Assembly: GCA_026419775.2 (NCBI GenBank)
Contig: JAOPGA020000927.1
Span: 1 to 64,000 of the forward strand
Source: Acrasis kona
Lineage: Eukaryota > Heterolobosea > Eutetramitea > Acrasida > Acrasidae
Length of the DNA stretch: 64,000 nucleotides
Direction of reading: 5' to 3'
Part shown: in pieces, positions 32,301 through 42,034 of the stretch
How positions within the stretch are numbered: the first letter of the stretch is position 1
Layout of the letters: each line of letters starts with the position of its first letter
Made by a program: the position numbers and the translations under genes
Notes under the pieces: generated by a model
The model's database searches: none
Told to the model about the DNA's origin: nothing
What the model saw: the letters and a program-made list of their open reading frames with translations, nothing else

Positions 32301-35300
32301 TTTTGAAAAATTTGTAAAAATCAAAGTGAATTGTAATGATGTATTGGGCGTCGATTCTAGATTTGGGGTCACCTCTCCTAACTGTTACTACACCAGAATT
32401 TCAAAATTCGATTCTCAATTCGAATTAATTTTCGGATCGAATGCAACGTTGGGAATTGGATCTATCGTTCAATTTATCAAATCGAATCAAAACGCTAGCG
32501 TCACGATATTACCGCCAATAAGTGCTACTCAACCGTACGTTCAAGTCGTATCGCCGACCAACGACATCATTGGCGTTTGCACGGGTACGATCGTCACGTT
32601 AGATGGTTCTGGATCGAATTCCATCGATGGTAGATCTTTGAAATTTAAATGGACCATCAATGACACTAATTTGAATAATGGTCAACTTGGAGATTTGACA
32701 AGCTCCACTTTGAGTTTCAACTCGAATCAAACTGTAATAGGTGTCAGTTATGCATTCACGTTGACCGTGACCAACTTTTTGAATGCATCTTCTAGCGTTA
32801 CAAAAGTTCTTACAAAAGTAAATTCTGCAGTTCCGGTCATTATTGTAAGTGGCACGTTGAATAGAACATGGGCTCGAACTCAACCAAATACGATTCAAGT
32901 CGGTGCTTCGGTTTGTACAGGAGAAGCGGTAACTTACCTTTGGTCAATCCAATCATCACCAGTCGCTAGTTTCTCGTTCAGTCAACCACCCACTAGTAAC
33001 TTTATTTACTTTAACAAGTTGACCTTACCTCAAATACAAGGAACGTATGTATTTAGAATAACGGTTACTACATTATCTGGGTTGAGTGCAAGTCAAGATA
33101 TTACAGTAGCGGTCGAATTGTCCAAATTAACGGCTGCGATCGTTGGAGGTAATGCTCCCATTACAACGTTGGCTGGAGCGTTGAAATTAGTTTCTGGTTC
33201 GACCGATCCGGATCAGATTACAACGGAACAGTCGACTTTTGCATGGACTTGTTCATCTGGAGACGACGGCATCAGTACGTGTCCAGTTGGGTTGACTGAA
33301 TTTTTATCAACTTCGAATTCTGCATCATTGACCTATCCTGGTGCCGTTCCAACTGGTAAATACACCTTTGGGTTGACTTACTCCATTGGATCTAGATCCT
33401 CTTCTACATCAGTTACAATCACTGTAGTTCCCGCTGACTTCCCGTTAGCTACCATCAATACCATCGTGCCATCTACGATAAACTCTGCTGATAAGTTGAT
33501 CATCATTGGTGGTATCAAATCAACTAGTACTCAATCCAAACTCATTTGGAGCGTAATGAATACTGATACCAAAACTGTATTTTTAGATTTTGTAACAGTC
33601 GGTTCTTCGCTTGTGATTTATCCTAATGCATTAACTCAGGGACGTAATTATGCATTTACATTAACTGCTACAAATGAATATGGTTCAACTAGTGCATCAG
33701 CAACTACTTTTGTAAACTCCGCTCCAATTCCTGGTTCTTGTACTTTGAGTCCACCTACGGGAATAAGCGGCAGCGTGTTTACTGTAAAATGTACGAAATG
33801 GATAAGCACATCTGATATGAACTACAAGTATGAAGTTGACACTGGAGATGGAACAGGTTACACTACTTTTGTAAACTACAATCAAGCATCGAGCGCAAAT
33901 TTGAAACTACCATCTGGTAACTACAATAACGATAATGGAGTGTTGATAAGAATTACTGGTATGGACACTTACAAAAGCTTTGCATCTACAGTGATTTCAG
34001 CTAGCATTACGCCTGGCTCCAAAACTTGATTTAGCCTTCCATCTCACCAGCGGCTTTGGCCAGCAAATTGGATCTGAGTGGACAAACGCCTGAAGAAGCT
34101 GGTCAGAGCATTTTGAGCGTCATTTCTACATTACCGCTCGCTAGTGCTGCTTTTGATTGTAGATCAAAAACAAACGCTTGTAATTCAAATGGAGATTGTG
34201 TAGCTTCGACTGGTTCTTGTAACTGTCACACTGGTTATTATGGAACTGATTGTTTATTAACTGGCGAGACATTAGCAGTGATGCAAAATACAATTAAAAC
34301 AGCTTATGGTAATTATTTAGCTAGCGTGAACTGCGATGCGGCTAGAGCAGCTGGATTCAATGTTCCTAGCGATTGCGTCAGCGCTCCGTTGGATGCCGAT
34401 ACCATGGACATGCAAGTCGGTGTCACTAGCGGAGTGATGAGTGACCCGAGCAGTGCATCTGGATCTACAATTGTTAGTGTTTTATCGACGCTAAATAGCT
34501 ACTTGAAGTCATCGAGCGTTGGTATCGTAGATTTTAACAAGTATGGTGTTATATTGGGAGGTGTCACTAGTTATATCAACAGTAGAGCTTATTCTAGAGT
34601 AGCTAGTACTGCTCGTAGTTTAAATAACGAACAAAAGGAAATTGCAAATGTAGCTAGTTCAACTATGACGTTTATATCATCTAGATTAATTAGCGATAGT
34701 TTACCAGGTGAAGCACCAATTTCATTAGCTATGCAGGGCACAACCATTGTAGCTCAAAGTCAATCATCATCTGGATTAAACAGTCAACTCAATTACACTA
34801 TACCCAACGGAGGTCTCAACAGCAGCGCTGCTATTTCTCTCAATGGAGATTTAGCCAAAGACAGTACCGTAGTAGACTCCATTACAAATACTTCAAGATC
34901 AATTTCAACAACCGATACTTTGAGCGTAAACATAGCCTTGTATGCATTCAATCCATTCTCCTATGTATCGGATTCTTCGGTCAACTTGACCAGTAGTGTA
35001 CTCAGCATGAGCGTATTGACCAACAACGGAAGTAACATTCGAGTGTATAACACTACCAAACCAATCACGTTGACTATCCCAGGTACCTTCAACGTATCGC
35101 TCTACAGCACAAATACTAGCTCGCTCAAAAACGGTAGCTGGGTACCTACACCCGTATGTGCCTACTGGGATATTTTTACAAACTCTTGGCAAACTGATGG
35201 TGTCAAACTCATAAGCTTTAGTCAGAATGCTGTTGTATGTCAAGCTAATCACTTGACTGATTTTAGCGTGCAACAACTACTGGTTCAAATCCAAACCAAC

Positions 35301-37058
35301 ACTCTAATACCGGTAGCGTCACTTGATTTCCTTTCCCTCGTGAAAAATAGTTACAGCATTCCGTTAGTGATTTGTATCATTGTTGGATTGAGCTACGTAG
35401 CGTGTTTAGCTGCTAGTATAGCTCTCGATTACAAAGTTGATCGGAAGTTTACAAAAGATGTATTGGATAATAGAGACAGCTACGGTTTATGGAGAAGATC
35501 GCTAGAAGCTATTCGTACTCATCACTTGTGGTTAAGTGCCATCTTCTTATCAAGTACAGAAATTAATTATACAAGACCTCAGCGTGTTACGGTGCTATTT
35601 AGCTATATTCTAGCTACCATCATGTTTAATTCCATCTTGTATGCTAGCCACGATATAGCCAACCAGAACATGGTGTCAAATGCCATAGCTTCCGCTCTAC
35701 TTGGTTTAGTTGTACCTAATTGCCTCGGATGGCTGTTCAGACACATTTCGCTACATCGTCAACAAAGCGCACCTATTACAACTACGAATTCACCAGCTCA
35801 CTTCGAACAAGATGCTGATTTTGAAATGGCAGAATATGGTGATTACGTAGAGCGCTCTGCAGAAGAAATTGAAATTGGAATTCCCGCTAAAACAAGTCCA
35901 GCTGTAGTATCCCCAGCTACTTTGAAACCAAACATTTCAATCATTGATAATCAACAAGCTGCTACTACACCACCAGCTACTACGGATCCTACTGTAGCTG
36001 TTTCCTCTCCAAAGATTTCAATCTTGGAGAGTAGAATAGAAGCTAGAATCAAAGCTAGAGCACATCGACGTTTAATTCGTCAAAATCAAATTAAGGAATT
36101 AGAAAATCTGATGAAATCTTATGGCATTGGATTGCGTCTAAAACATGCCATTGAGAGCTTTAATGATTTATTGGATAGTTGGACCGATGTGATTGAATTG
36201 AAATTAAATTCATTAAATCCCATCAAGAATGGAATTTCGCTGGGTATGATTTTGTATTCCATTTCTGCCATTTTGATATATTTTGTGTTATGTGCATGCA
36301 TCATGGTGAATGTGAATTTGGGAATTAGTTGGGCATGGCCAAATTACTTAACTACCTTGTTCATGTTGTTATCTGCGATTTATTTGATTGTCATCATCGA
36401 AGTGATGTATTTCGAACACAAGAGAGAATTTTGGAATTTGCATTTCGAATGGCAAATTAATAAATGGGTCGTTGTGGTTTATGCATTGATGATCGTAACG
36501 GTGGTATTGGCCATTGTTGCTTTGATTGCTGGTTCTTTTGGTGCCAAAGTCTATGAATCAATGAATTCTCTTGGGCACGTTCTATGCACTGTCGGTTCTT
36601 GTTTGATTTTATTATTTTTGATGATTTTCAAATTAATTATTTACATTAAAATGAAACCTAATTTGGATGACTCTAATTCAAAGAGAATTGTGTTTGTTAA
36701 CAAATTCGAAATGCCTTTCTGGTGCACTTTTGTTGTTTATGCATTGTGTCTAATATTTATGATTTGTACGATTGCGGTCACTATTTCATTAGGTTATACC
36801 AAATTTACATCAAACGATATTTCTAATGCATGGTTGTTGAGTAATTTAATTGCAATTGGTTTCGATGTTATTGTTTTCAGAACGATTGGCGTGTTTGCTT
36901 TTGGGTTCTTTGCACCAAAATTAAGTGCACTGATCAGAGGTATTGTCTTTACTCAAACAAGAAAAGTTGTAAAACAACAGCCAACCACATCAAAACCAGT
37001 CATTGAGAAACCGGTACAAGAGACGAACAAGACCAAAGATGCTAACAAGAGTACGTAA
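20359..37058 (+). CDS. giant mucin-like LamG-EGF-REJ-GPS polycystin-type surface protein (about 5,550 aa)
   Basis: The ATG at 20359 starts a signal peptide ([20 protein letters not shown]). In order the protein has: LamG-like domain (about 27-210), Thr/Pro repeats (234-2127), a beta-rich island (2127-2270), repeats (to 2477), a second LamG-like domain (2480-2714), repeats (2717-3649), another beta island (3649-3754), repeats, two EGF modules (3876-3954), and an REJ/PKD-like region (4050-4540). After a frame switch near 34.0 kb come a third EGF ([16 protein letters not shown]), a GAIN/GPS-like site with NHLT at 35247-35258, then about nine membrane helices resembling polycystin-1/PKDREJ without a PLAT domain. 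The cytoplasmic loop after helix three holds basic coiled segments. The frame switch is bridged by a 44-nt intron 33991..34034 or a 92-nt intron 33959..34050; both keep frame. A cell-surface adhesion or mechanosensory role is inferred. Confidence 0.85.
21060..26740 (+). repeat. Thr/Pro-coding A/C-rich repeat array, first block
   Basis: About 5.7 kb of degenerate ACN-CCN triplets encodes TPTPT runs broken by VTNTT/VVTNTS units that carry N-glycosylation sequons. The plus strand is strongly depleted in G. A segment containing ACTGCTACAGTACCAGTTAT recurs about 1.8 kb apart (near 22.42 and 24.22 kb), showing internal segmental duplication. Confidence 0.9.
27180..27790 (+). repeat. Thr/Pro-coding repeat, second block
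   Basis: About 600 nt of the same A/C-rich triplet array links the first beta-rich island to the second LamG-like domain. It is rich in TPT, TQTPT and TSTPT units with few N-glycosylation sequons. Confidence 0.85.
28510..31305 (+). repeat. Thr/Pro-coding repeat, third block
   Basis: About 2.8 kb of A/C-rich triplet repeats follows the second LamG-like domain. Two copies of a roughly 200-nt block, starting ACATCATCACCTACTCC near 30184 and 30598 (414 nt apart), are almost identical, including the units [11 protein letters not shown] and [16 protein letters not shown]. This points to recent unequal exchange. Confidence 0.85.
33991..34034 (+). other. candidate intron in the giant gene
   Basis: GTGATT...TTTAG (44 nt) removes the TGA at 34027 and joins the two long frames in phase 0. 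A 92-nt alternative, GTATGG...CACCAG (33959..34050), also joins them. One of these, or a sequence error, is required to continue into the EGF-GPS-membrane part. Confidence 0.5.
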
Positions 37059-37059
37059 A

Positions 37060-37065
37060 AATAAA
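37060..37065 (+). terminator. polyadenylation signal of the giant gene
   Basis: AATAAA begins 2 nt after the stop codon TAA at 37056-37058. Confidence 0.6.
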
Positions 37066-37098
37066 AGTTCACTTTGAGAAATTCTTTATTTTTGACAA

Positions 37099-38569
37099 TT
37101 AAACAATAGATTCATAATAAGCTTCAAATCCTCCGTCGAGATGTTCTCTCTTGCTTGAGAAAACAACGTGTGCGCTTTTGGCATTAACAATCAGTTCCTC
37201 TTTGTTCTTCCTTCCATATAAAACTCTTAACAAGGCACCATCGACATGCTCATACACTTTGATGGTGTCCCACTGCTTGTTGGTGTTTACATTAAATGTC
37301 AATCTAATCCTATTCTTTGTGGATTGAATGTACCAGTTTTGAACAAATCCGCTCTTATATCCATTGATTCCAAACTTTCCAACATCTTGATTCATGTTCT
37401 TTACATCATTTACTTGACCAAACATGATTCTGTCGGGGGCATTTTCGTTAGTAGATCCTCCGATAGATGATTGATAAAGTTCATCCAACTTTTTAAAGTA
37501 ACCTGCAAAGCTCAAGATTTTCATGTTCCATAAAAAGTCCATCCGTTCGTATGTTCTGTAAGCTCCTCCAATAATGTTTCCTTGATTATCAAGTTCTAAA
37601 TCGTATTCCATTTGTGTTCCTTCGACTGTGGTATTGACGGCATTCCATTCTGGTTCAATTTCTGTTGCCCAAGCAATGTCCATTAGGACGTGTACATTTT
37701 TTGTGGAGTTGTGAATAGACTCCCCAAGAATGGTATAATTGAATGTTGAGACGGGTTGATTCCAAACTTCGTACGAACGATCTGTATCTGCCATGAACGA
37801 ACGTTTGTGTATTCCGATTTCGTTGGCAATGGCAACGTGGAAGGCACCGGCATTAGTATCTCTACATGCTGTTGTGTTTTCCTTTGCTTTTTGAGATCCT
37901 TGAATGTCAAAGTTGCAACGAGTACCCAAGTATGAAGTTTCTGCTTCGTCCATATAGAGTGCAACATAATAAGTTAGTAGAGCTTTAACGTCGCTGGAGC
38001 CGAAAGGAATGATTAAACCATCGCTATTTTTTACTTCAGTTGGAGAAGGTTGTTTGTAATAAGCAGCAGCTGGAGCCCAACCGTGACATAAACCTAAAAA
38101 GTTTAGAAGTGGTTGTAAAACAACTAACCTTCCCACTCTGAGTCATTTGGGCCGGTTCTCTTCCATTCACTCTTCACCTAAAGTTGTATAAAAATGATTG
38201 ATTGGTTAGGAGAATTACTGTTGGGTAATCATAGCGACCTTGGTAGATATCGAACTTCTCAGCTGGCGACAGAGTACTTAGCTCCTCAAGACTTAATTTG
38301 TGTAATTCTTCTTTGTCATGTAATTTGTAATTGAAACTTTTAGATTCATTAGTGGGATTTGAAAGCCATCTCCATGCAATCCCAGCCTTGTTGCTCGGCC
38401 AATATGAATCCGACCAAGGTTGTAATTTCACCTCACCCTCACTTGGAAGCTCGCTGGTCTTATATTGATATTTTCCGAAGTTCTTTGGGTTGTTGCTCTC
38501 GTCAAATAACTCCGCATTGATGGAAAGTATCGCAACAGCAAGATAAACAAGAAGAGTGAGGGCCTTCAT
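37099..38569 (-). CDS. secreted elicitor-type transglutaminase (three exons)
   Basis: The exons are 38569..38219, 38177..38129 and 38093..37099, with introns of 41 and 35 nt, giving 464 residues. The ATG at 38569 starts a signal peptide (MKALTLLVYLAVAILSINA) and sits 37 nt from a TATA box. The sequence matches the transglutaminase-elicitor family of oomycetes: 'PWSDSYWPSNKAGIAWRW', 'LSPAEKFDIYQGRYDYP', 'EWEGLCHGWAPAA', 'IPFGSSDVKALL', 'RDTNAGAFHVAIANEIG' and 'SYEVWNQPV'. The Cys in CHGW is the expected nucleophile for Gln-Lys cross-linking, and His/Asp candidates follow. The second exon is only 49 nt. A role in cell-wall or cyst-wall cross-linking is inferred. Confidence 0.85.
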
Positions 38570-38605
38570 CAATTCCTTCAATTACAATTGAATTTTACTA
38601 CTAAT

Positions 38606-38613
38606 TATTTATA
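38606..38613 (-). promoter_or_regulatory. TATA box of the transglutaminase gene
   Basis: The minus strand reads TATAAATA, 37 nt upstream of the ATG at 38569. Confidence 0.55.
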
Positions 38614-38912
38614 GAATATAACTGATTCGGTACGCTTTGATGGTATGTTGTGAGAATTACGATAAAGATATATCTCTCGATTCAGAGAGTAACATTTTAA
38701 AAGCTCTGGATGGTGTAGGGTTCATGAGTTGAGCATCATTGGTGTCAATAACACATGGGGTGAATTGGTGCCCTTGTTCAATGATTCACTCATTGTTGGA
38801 GGTTTAAAGGTGAATCTGTCACGAGAAAGTGATTTTATTAGGCAGCTACCAAAGGTATCAAAACAAAGTGACCCTGGCATGTCACATCAGATGATACAGA
38901 AAATTCAATCCC

Positions 38913-39392
38913 ATGGTTGGAGCCAAACTGTTCAAAAGTTCGCATTCATCCAATGGATACATTGGAATACCAGCCAAAATGTCGGGCTCCTGTGATAGTT
39001 TTGTGAAGTCATCGGAACTTGTGACCATCGGTAATGCAGTCAAGTTTGAAAAAATAACAACCTTGTCTACCGTTAGAGAAGAGATTGAAAAAAGCAGAAT
39101 TATAATTCAGGTCAATAACCAAATGCAGTTCGTATTGGTCGTTTTTTGTTTAGAGTTTGAAGAAAACATTAGCCATCATCTTGTAAACGATAGACTCACT
39201 CTGAATGCTGGTCGATGGTTTTTTGGTAAAGACGAAATGGAAAATTATGATTGTTCTGTCTCTTATCGATCACTTCCAGAAATGACTGCTGATGACATGG
39301 ATGATGAAATTGAACACAAGTGTCAAGATGTGGATAAAAAATATTTAATGATTGAGATACCAGAGCGCATGGAAGTGATTCTTGTGCTGTAA
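38913..39392 (+). CDS. hypothetical acidic protein, possibly with an upstream exon
   Basis: The ATG at 38913 gives 159 codons with balanced composition, an amphipathic helix (LSTVREEIEKSRIIIQ), a hydrophobic strand (QMQFVLVVFCLEF) and an acidic Cys-containing tail (MTADDMDDEIEHKC). A second open frame from 38693 to 38995 in another phase also looks coding but lacks an ATG near its start (ELVPLFNDSLIVGGLKVNLS). The true gene may therefore be spliced or broken. No family was recognised. Confidence 0.4.
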   Translation: MVGAKLFKSSHSSNGYIGIPAKMSGSCDSFVKSSELVTIGNAVKFEKITTLSTVREEIEKSRIIIQVNNQMQFVLVVFCLEFEENISHHLVNDRLTLNAGRWFFGKDEMENYDCSVSYRSLPEMTADDMDDEIEHKCQDVDKKYLMIEIPERMEVILVL

Positions 39393-40563
39393 AGAGTTCG
39401 GTCTGAGCACTAAAGTAAGAAGTAAATGACCAGAACGATTATTTCGCATTGTATTAAAAGTGAATTCCGAGTATTTATATGATTGATCCTCAAATATGTT
39501 GTCGAAGATTCAACGACGGGGAAATGGGATGACAAAGTTAAACCAAACCCCAAACCATAGAGAAGTCCTTATGGTTAGATTGATAACGACTGTGCAAGTG
39601 ATGTACGTGTAGCGGTATGTAACTAGTCAAATGAAAAGTTACCAAAGTCTCTAAAAAAAAAGGCGGGCGGGTGGGTGGAAGGAACATTTCATGTTTGTTT
39701 CAAACTACGCGCCCATGTTTCTTTGTATAACGGAAAACCCTCCATCATGTTTGAAAACGGTTGTATATTTGTTTCAAACTACGCGCCCATGTTTCTTTGT
39801 ATAATGGAAAACCCTCCATCATATTTGAAAACGGTTGTTGTAGGAATGTTTCTTTGTACAAATGGAAAACCCTCCATCATACTTTAAAACAATCGTTGTA
39901 GGAATGTTGTATNACGGGTACGGTGTATTAAATCTAATTAATTAAAAAAAACAATACTCGAGTTAAACTCAGTAACCCATTCTTGAGTAGTTTTCAAATC
40001 GATTTGTAAACGACCTGAATGTGCTGTGGGGCAGCACATTCGTACCTGTGACTTTACACACTCTTGGTTACCTGTTCACACACACGTGTCCAGGTCAACC
40101 ACTTACAACCATTTCCGTCAACGAGTAATCAGAGTTCAAAGATCAATTAAATATTGTAAGTTGTGGCTTACAACATATTTATTTTATTCAACAAGTAAAG
40201 TAGATCAAGTAATCAATATATTACCATAGATCGAGTTTCTCCGACAATTACTGTTGGATAGATTGATAGTAATTAATACTTTACATCATCCCACCTCCCG
40301 ACCTCGTCATATATATTATTTGGGGATAATCGACAAGACTTTTGTATTAGTGAATAAATTTACCTGCATTAGATCGGCTATAGTAAAAATAGTTGTGAGG
40401 CACAAGGTACATGAAATGTTTTTTATTTTTGAGGGTTTCTTTACACGATCTTTTCCAATTTTCTCGTCATGTGGTTGGTCACATTGTGAATGTACATAGT
40501 TTAAAAGTTCAATATCATCTGCAGTAATATGAACGGGATAGTCTTCACAATTCTTTTGATAAA
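39393..40563. other. gene-poor region with tandem repeats
   Basis: About 1.2 kb holds no convincing frame. It contains the tandem repeat at 39695 and one ambiguous base at 39913, and is AT rich. Confidence 0.5.
39695..39900 (+). repeat. degenerate tandem repeat, about 74 bp then 57 bp period
   Basis: CAAACTACGCGCCCATG occurs at 39701 and 39775. CCCTCCATCAT occurs at 39738, 39812 and 39870. ATGTTTCTTTGTA recurs at 39715, 39789 and 39846. The last unit is shortened. It is preceded by a G-rich GGCGGGCGGGTGGGTGG tract. Confidence 0.8.
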
Positions 40564-41123
40564 CTATCGTTTGCGTAAAGGTTTCAGCTTTGCATTTAAT
40601 ACCTTTGTTGGGACATTAACTCCAATGGAACCAAGTAACGACTGAACACTTTGATTTGTATAATAAGCTAGTTCAAGGGTTTGTAGTAGAGTTTCAGCCT
40701 TGGCTAGATTATGTTCAGGTTTTTGAAAGGGTAAAATTTATCGTGCATCAACCAACTGTGGTTATCATCTGGTACATGGACGTCCAGGAGTGATTTGTAG
40801 CATCTTCTTGTACAAATCTTTCGCTGTTCTTACATGTTACTTTGTTCGACTCCAATGTTGATCGATTGAATGGCAATGTGTGAAATTGAAACCATTCGTC
40901 AACAATAGCGAGTGTTAAAAATGGTTAGTTACGAGTTGCTCAGCCCAGCCGATGATTGGTTTTCTTGATTCGGTGACTTTTGGTTCCTGAAATTCTGAAG
41001 GAGGTCGAGTATGTGTCGTGTGTTGATTGGGCGATCGTGGTGGCGATCGCAAAGTATTGTTGCTTGACTGATTCTACGTTCCGTAGTTGCTGATATTGGC
41101 TGTGGGGACGTCGTTTCTTGCAT
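40564..41123 (-). pseudogene. decayed minus-strand gene
   Basis: Three coding-like pieces lie in order on the minus strand in different frames. An ATG-led 64-codon frame comes first (41123 to 40929). A frame 'LTLAIVDEWFQFHTLPFNRS' follows near 40.9-40.75 kb. A third frame, 'LAKAETLLQTLELAYYTNQS', ends '...NAKLKPLRKR' at TAG 40564. Overlapping alternative frames such as 'VPDDNHSWLMHDKFYPF' join the middle to the end only with a frame change. No normal intron pairs link them, so I read it as a broken gene of unknown family. Confidence 0.45.
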
Positions 41124-41625
41124 CAATTGAGTTTAGATTACAGCCTGCGAGTTGGTAATTTAAAATTCTTGACAGCGATAAAATAGAGGAAGTGAACTGA
41201 AGCAGTTCACATAATGCAGCAACAATGCTCTTGATATTGTCCTATTGATGAGTTAGCAAATTGGTTGTGAGGTGAAATGTACCTTTTCAATGACATTTTT
41301 CGTTTCGATCCTTGAACTACAGTGGTATTCGTCAAAATAATTATTCGTATGTTATCGTTGAGGCTTGTAAATTAAATCGGTTTTTTCTTGTTGCTGTGTG
41401 TCTTTAGATCATTCTCATTTGGTGTTGAGTCCCTTTCATATGCTTGCTATCTGGCGTAATCTGTTATATACTCTCTATTTGTGAGCCATCCTCTCTTGTA
41501 CTTTGGGTAAGCAGATAACAATACGAAACAGTATCACAGCGACAGTAGGCGTTATTACCAAATGGTTTCACATACTATGAAGTACCAAACTGCGGATTTC
41601 GAATCCATGTGCATCCTGTGACAGT

Positions 41626-41943
41626 ATGACCTCCCCTTCCAGTTATATTTTATGTCGTGGGAGCGCGCAATGGACATCCATAACTGGTTTGATTGCTTTG
41701 TTGCAGCGCAAAGGTAACGGTACAGGGTTCGATGATCTGGCAGTTTCTATTGTCAGCAAGCGAATGTGGATTTATTGGAATGGCACTCTATCTGATGCAA
41801 ATATGGATTCTAGATTTTCGATGGCCATTAATGCCGTACCAGATGAGGGTCCATATAGTGGTCGTATTTATTTAGATTTGGTTCATGCAATGTGTTGTGA
41901 TGATAACCGTGCCCGGATGGAAGATAGTTTTATTCTAATGTGA
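41626..41943 (+). CDS. short uncertain ORF
   Basis: There are 105 codons from the ATG at 41626. The composition is protein-like (SKRMWIYWNGTLSDANMDS, SGRIYLDLVHAMCCDD) but no motif is recognised. It lies in the gene-poor stretch before the Crinkler-like gene and could be the remnant of a spliced gene, since the upstream sequence reads TGACAG like an acceptor. Confidence 0.25.
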   Translation: MTSPSSYILCRGSAQWTSITGLIALLQRKGNGTGFDDLAVSIVSKRMWIYWNGTLSDANMDSRFSMAINAVPDEGPYSGRIYLDLVHAMCCDDNRARMEDSFILM

Positions 41944-42034
41944 GGTTGGTTGGAATTGTTGAAAGTGTCTTCTTACCTTGACTTTCAAAAGCTTTACAAA
42001 AGAAATTGTCAACTGTCGCTTGTGAAATCTAAAC

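Noticed and set aside
41590-41615. GGATTTCGAATCC resembling a tRNA T-arm or B box
   Set aside because: The stem is only three pairs with a seven-base loop, and no acceptor, D or anticodon arms can be folded upstream.
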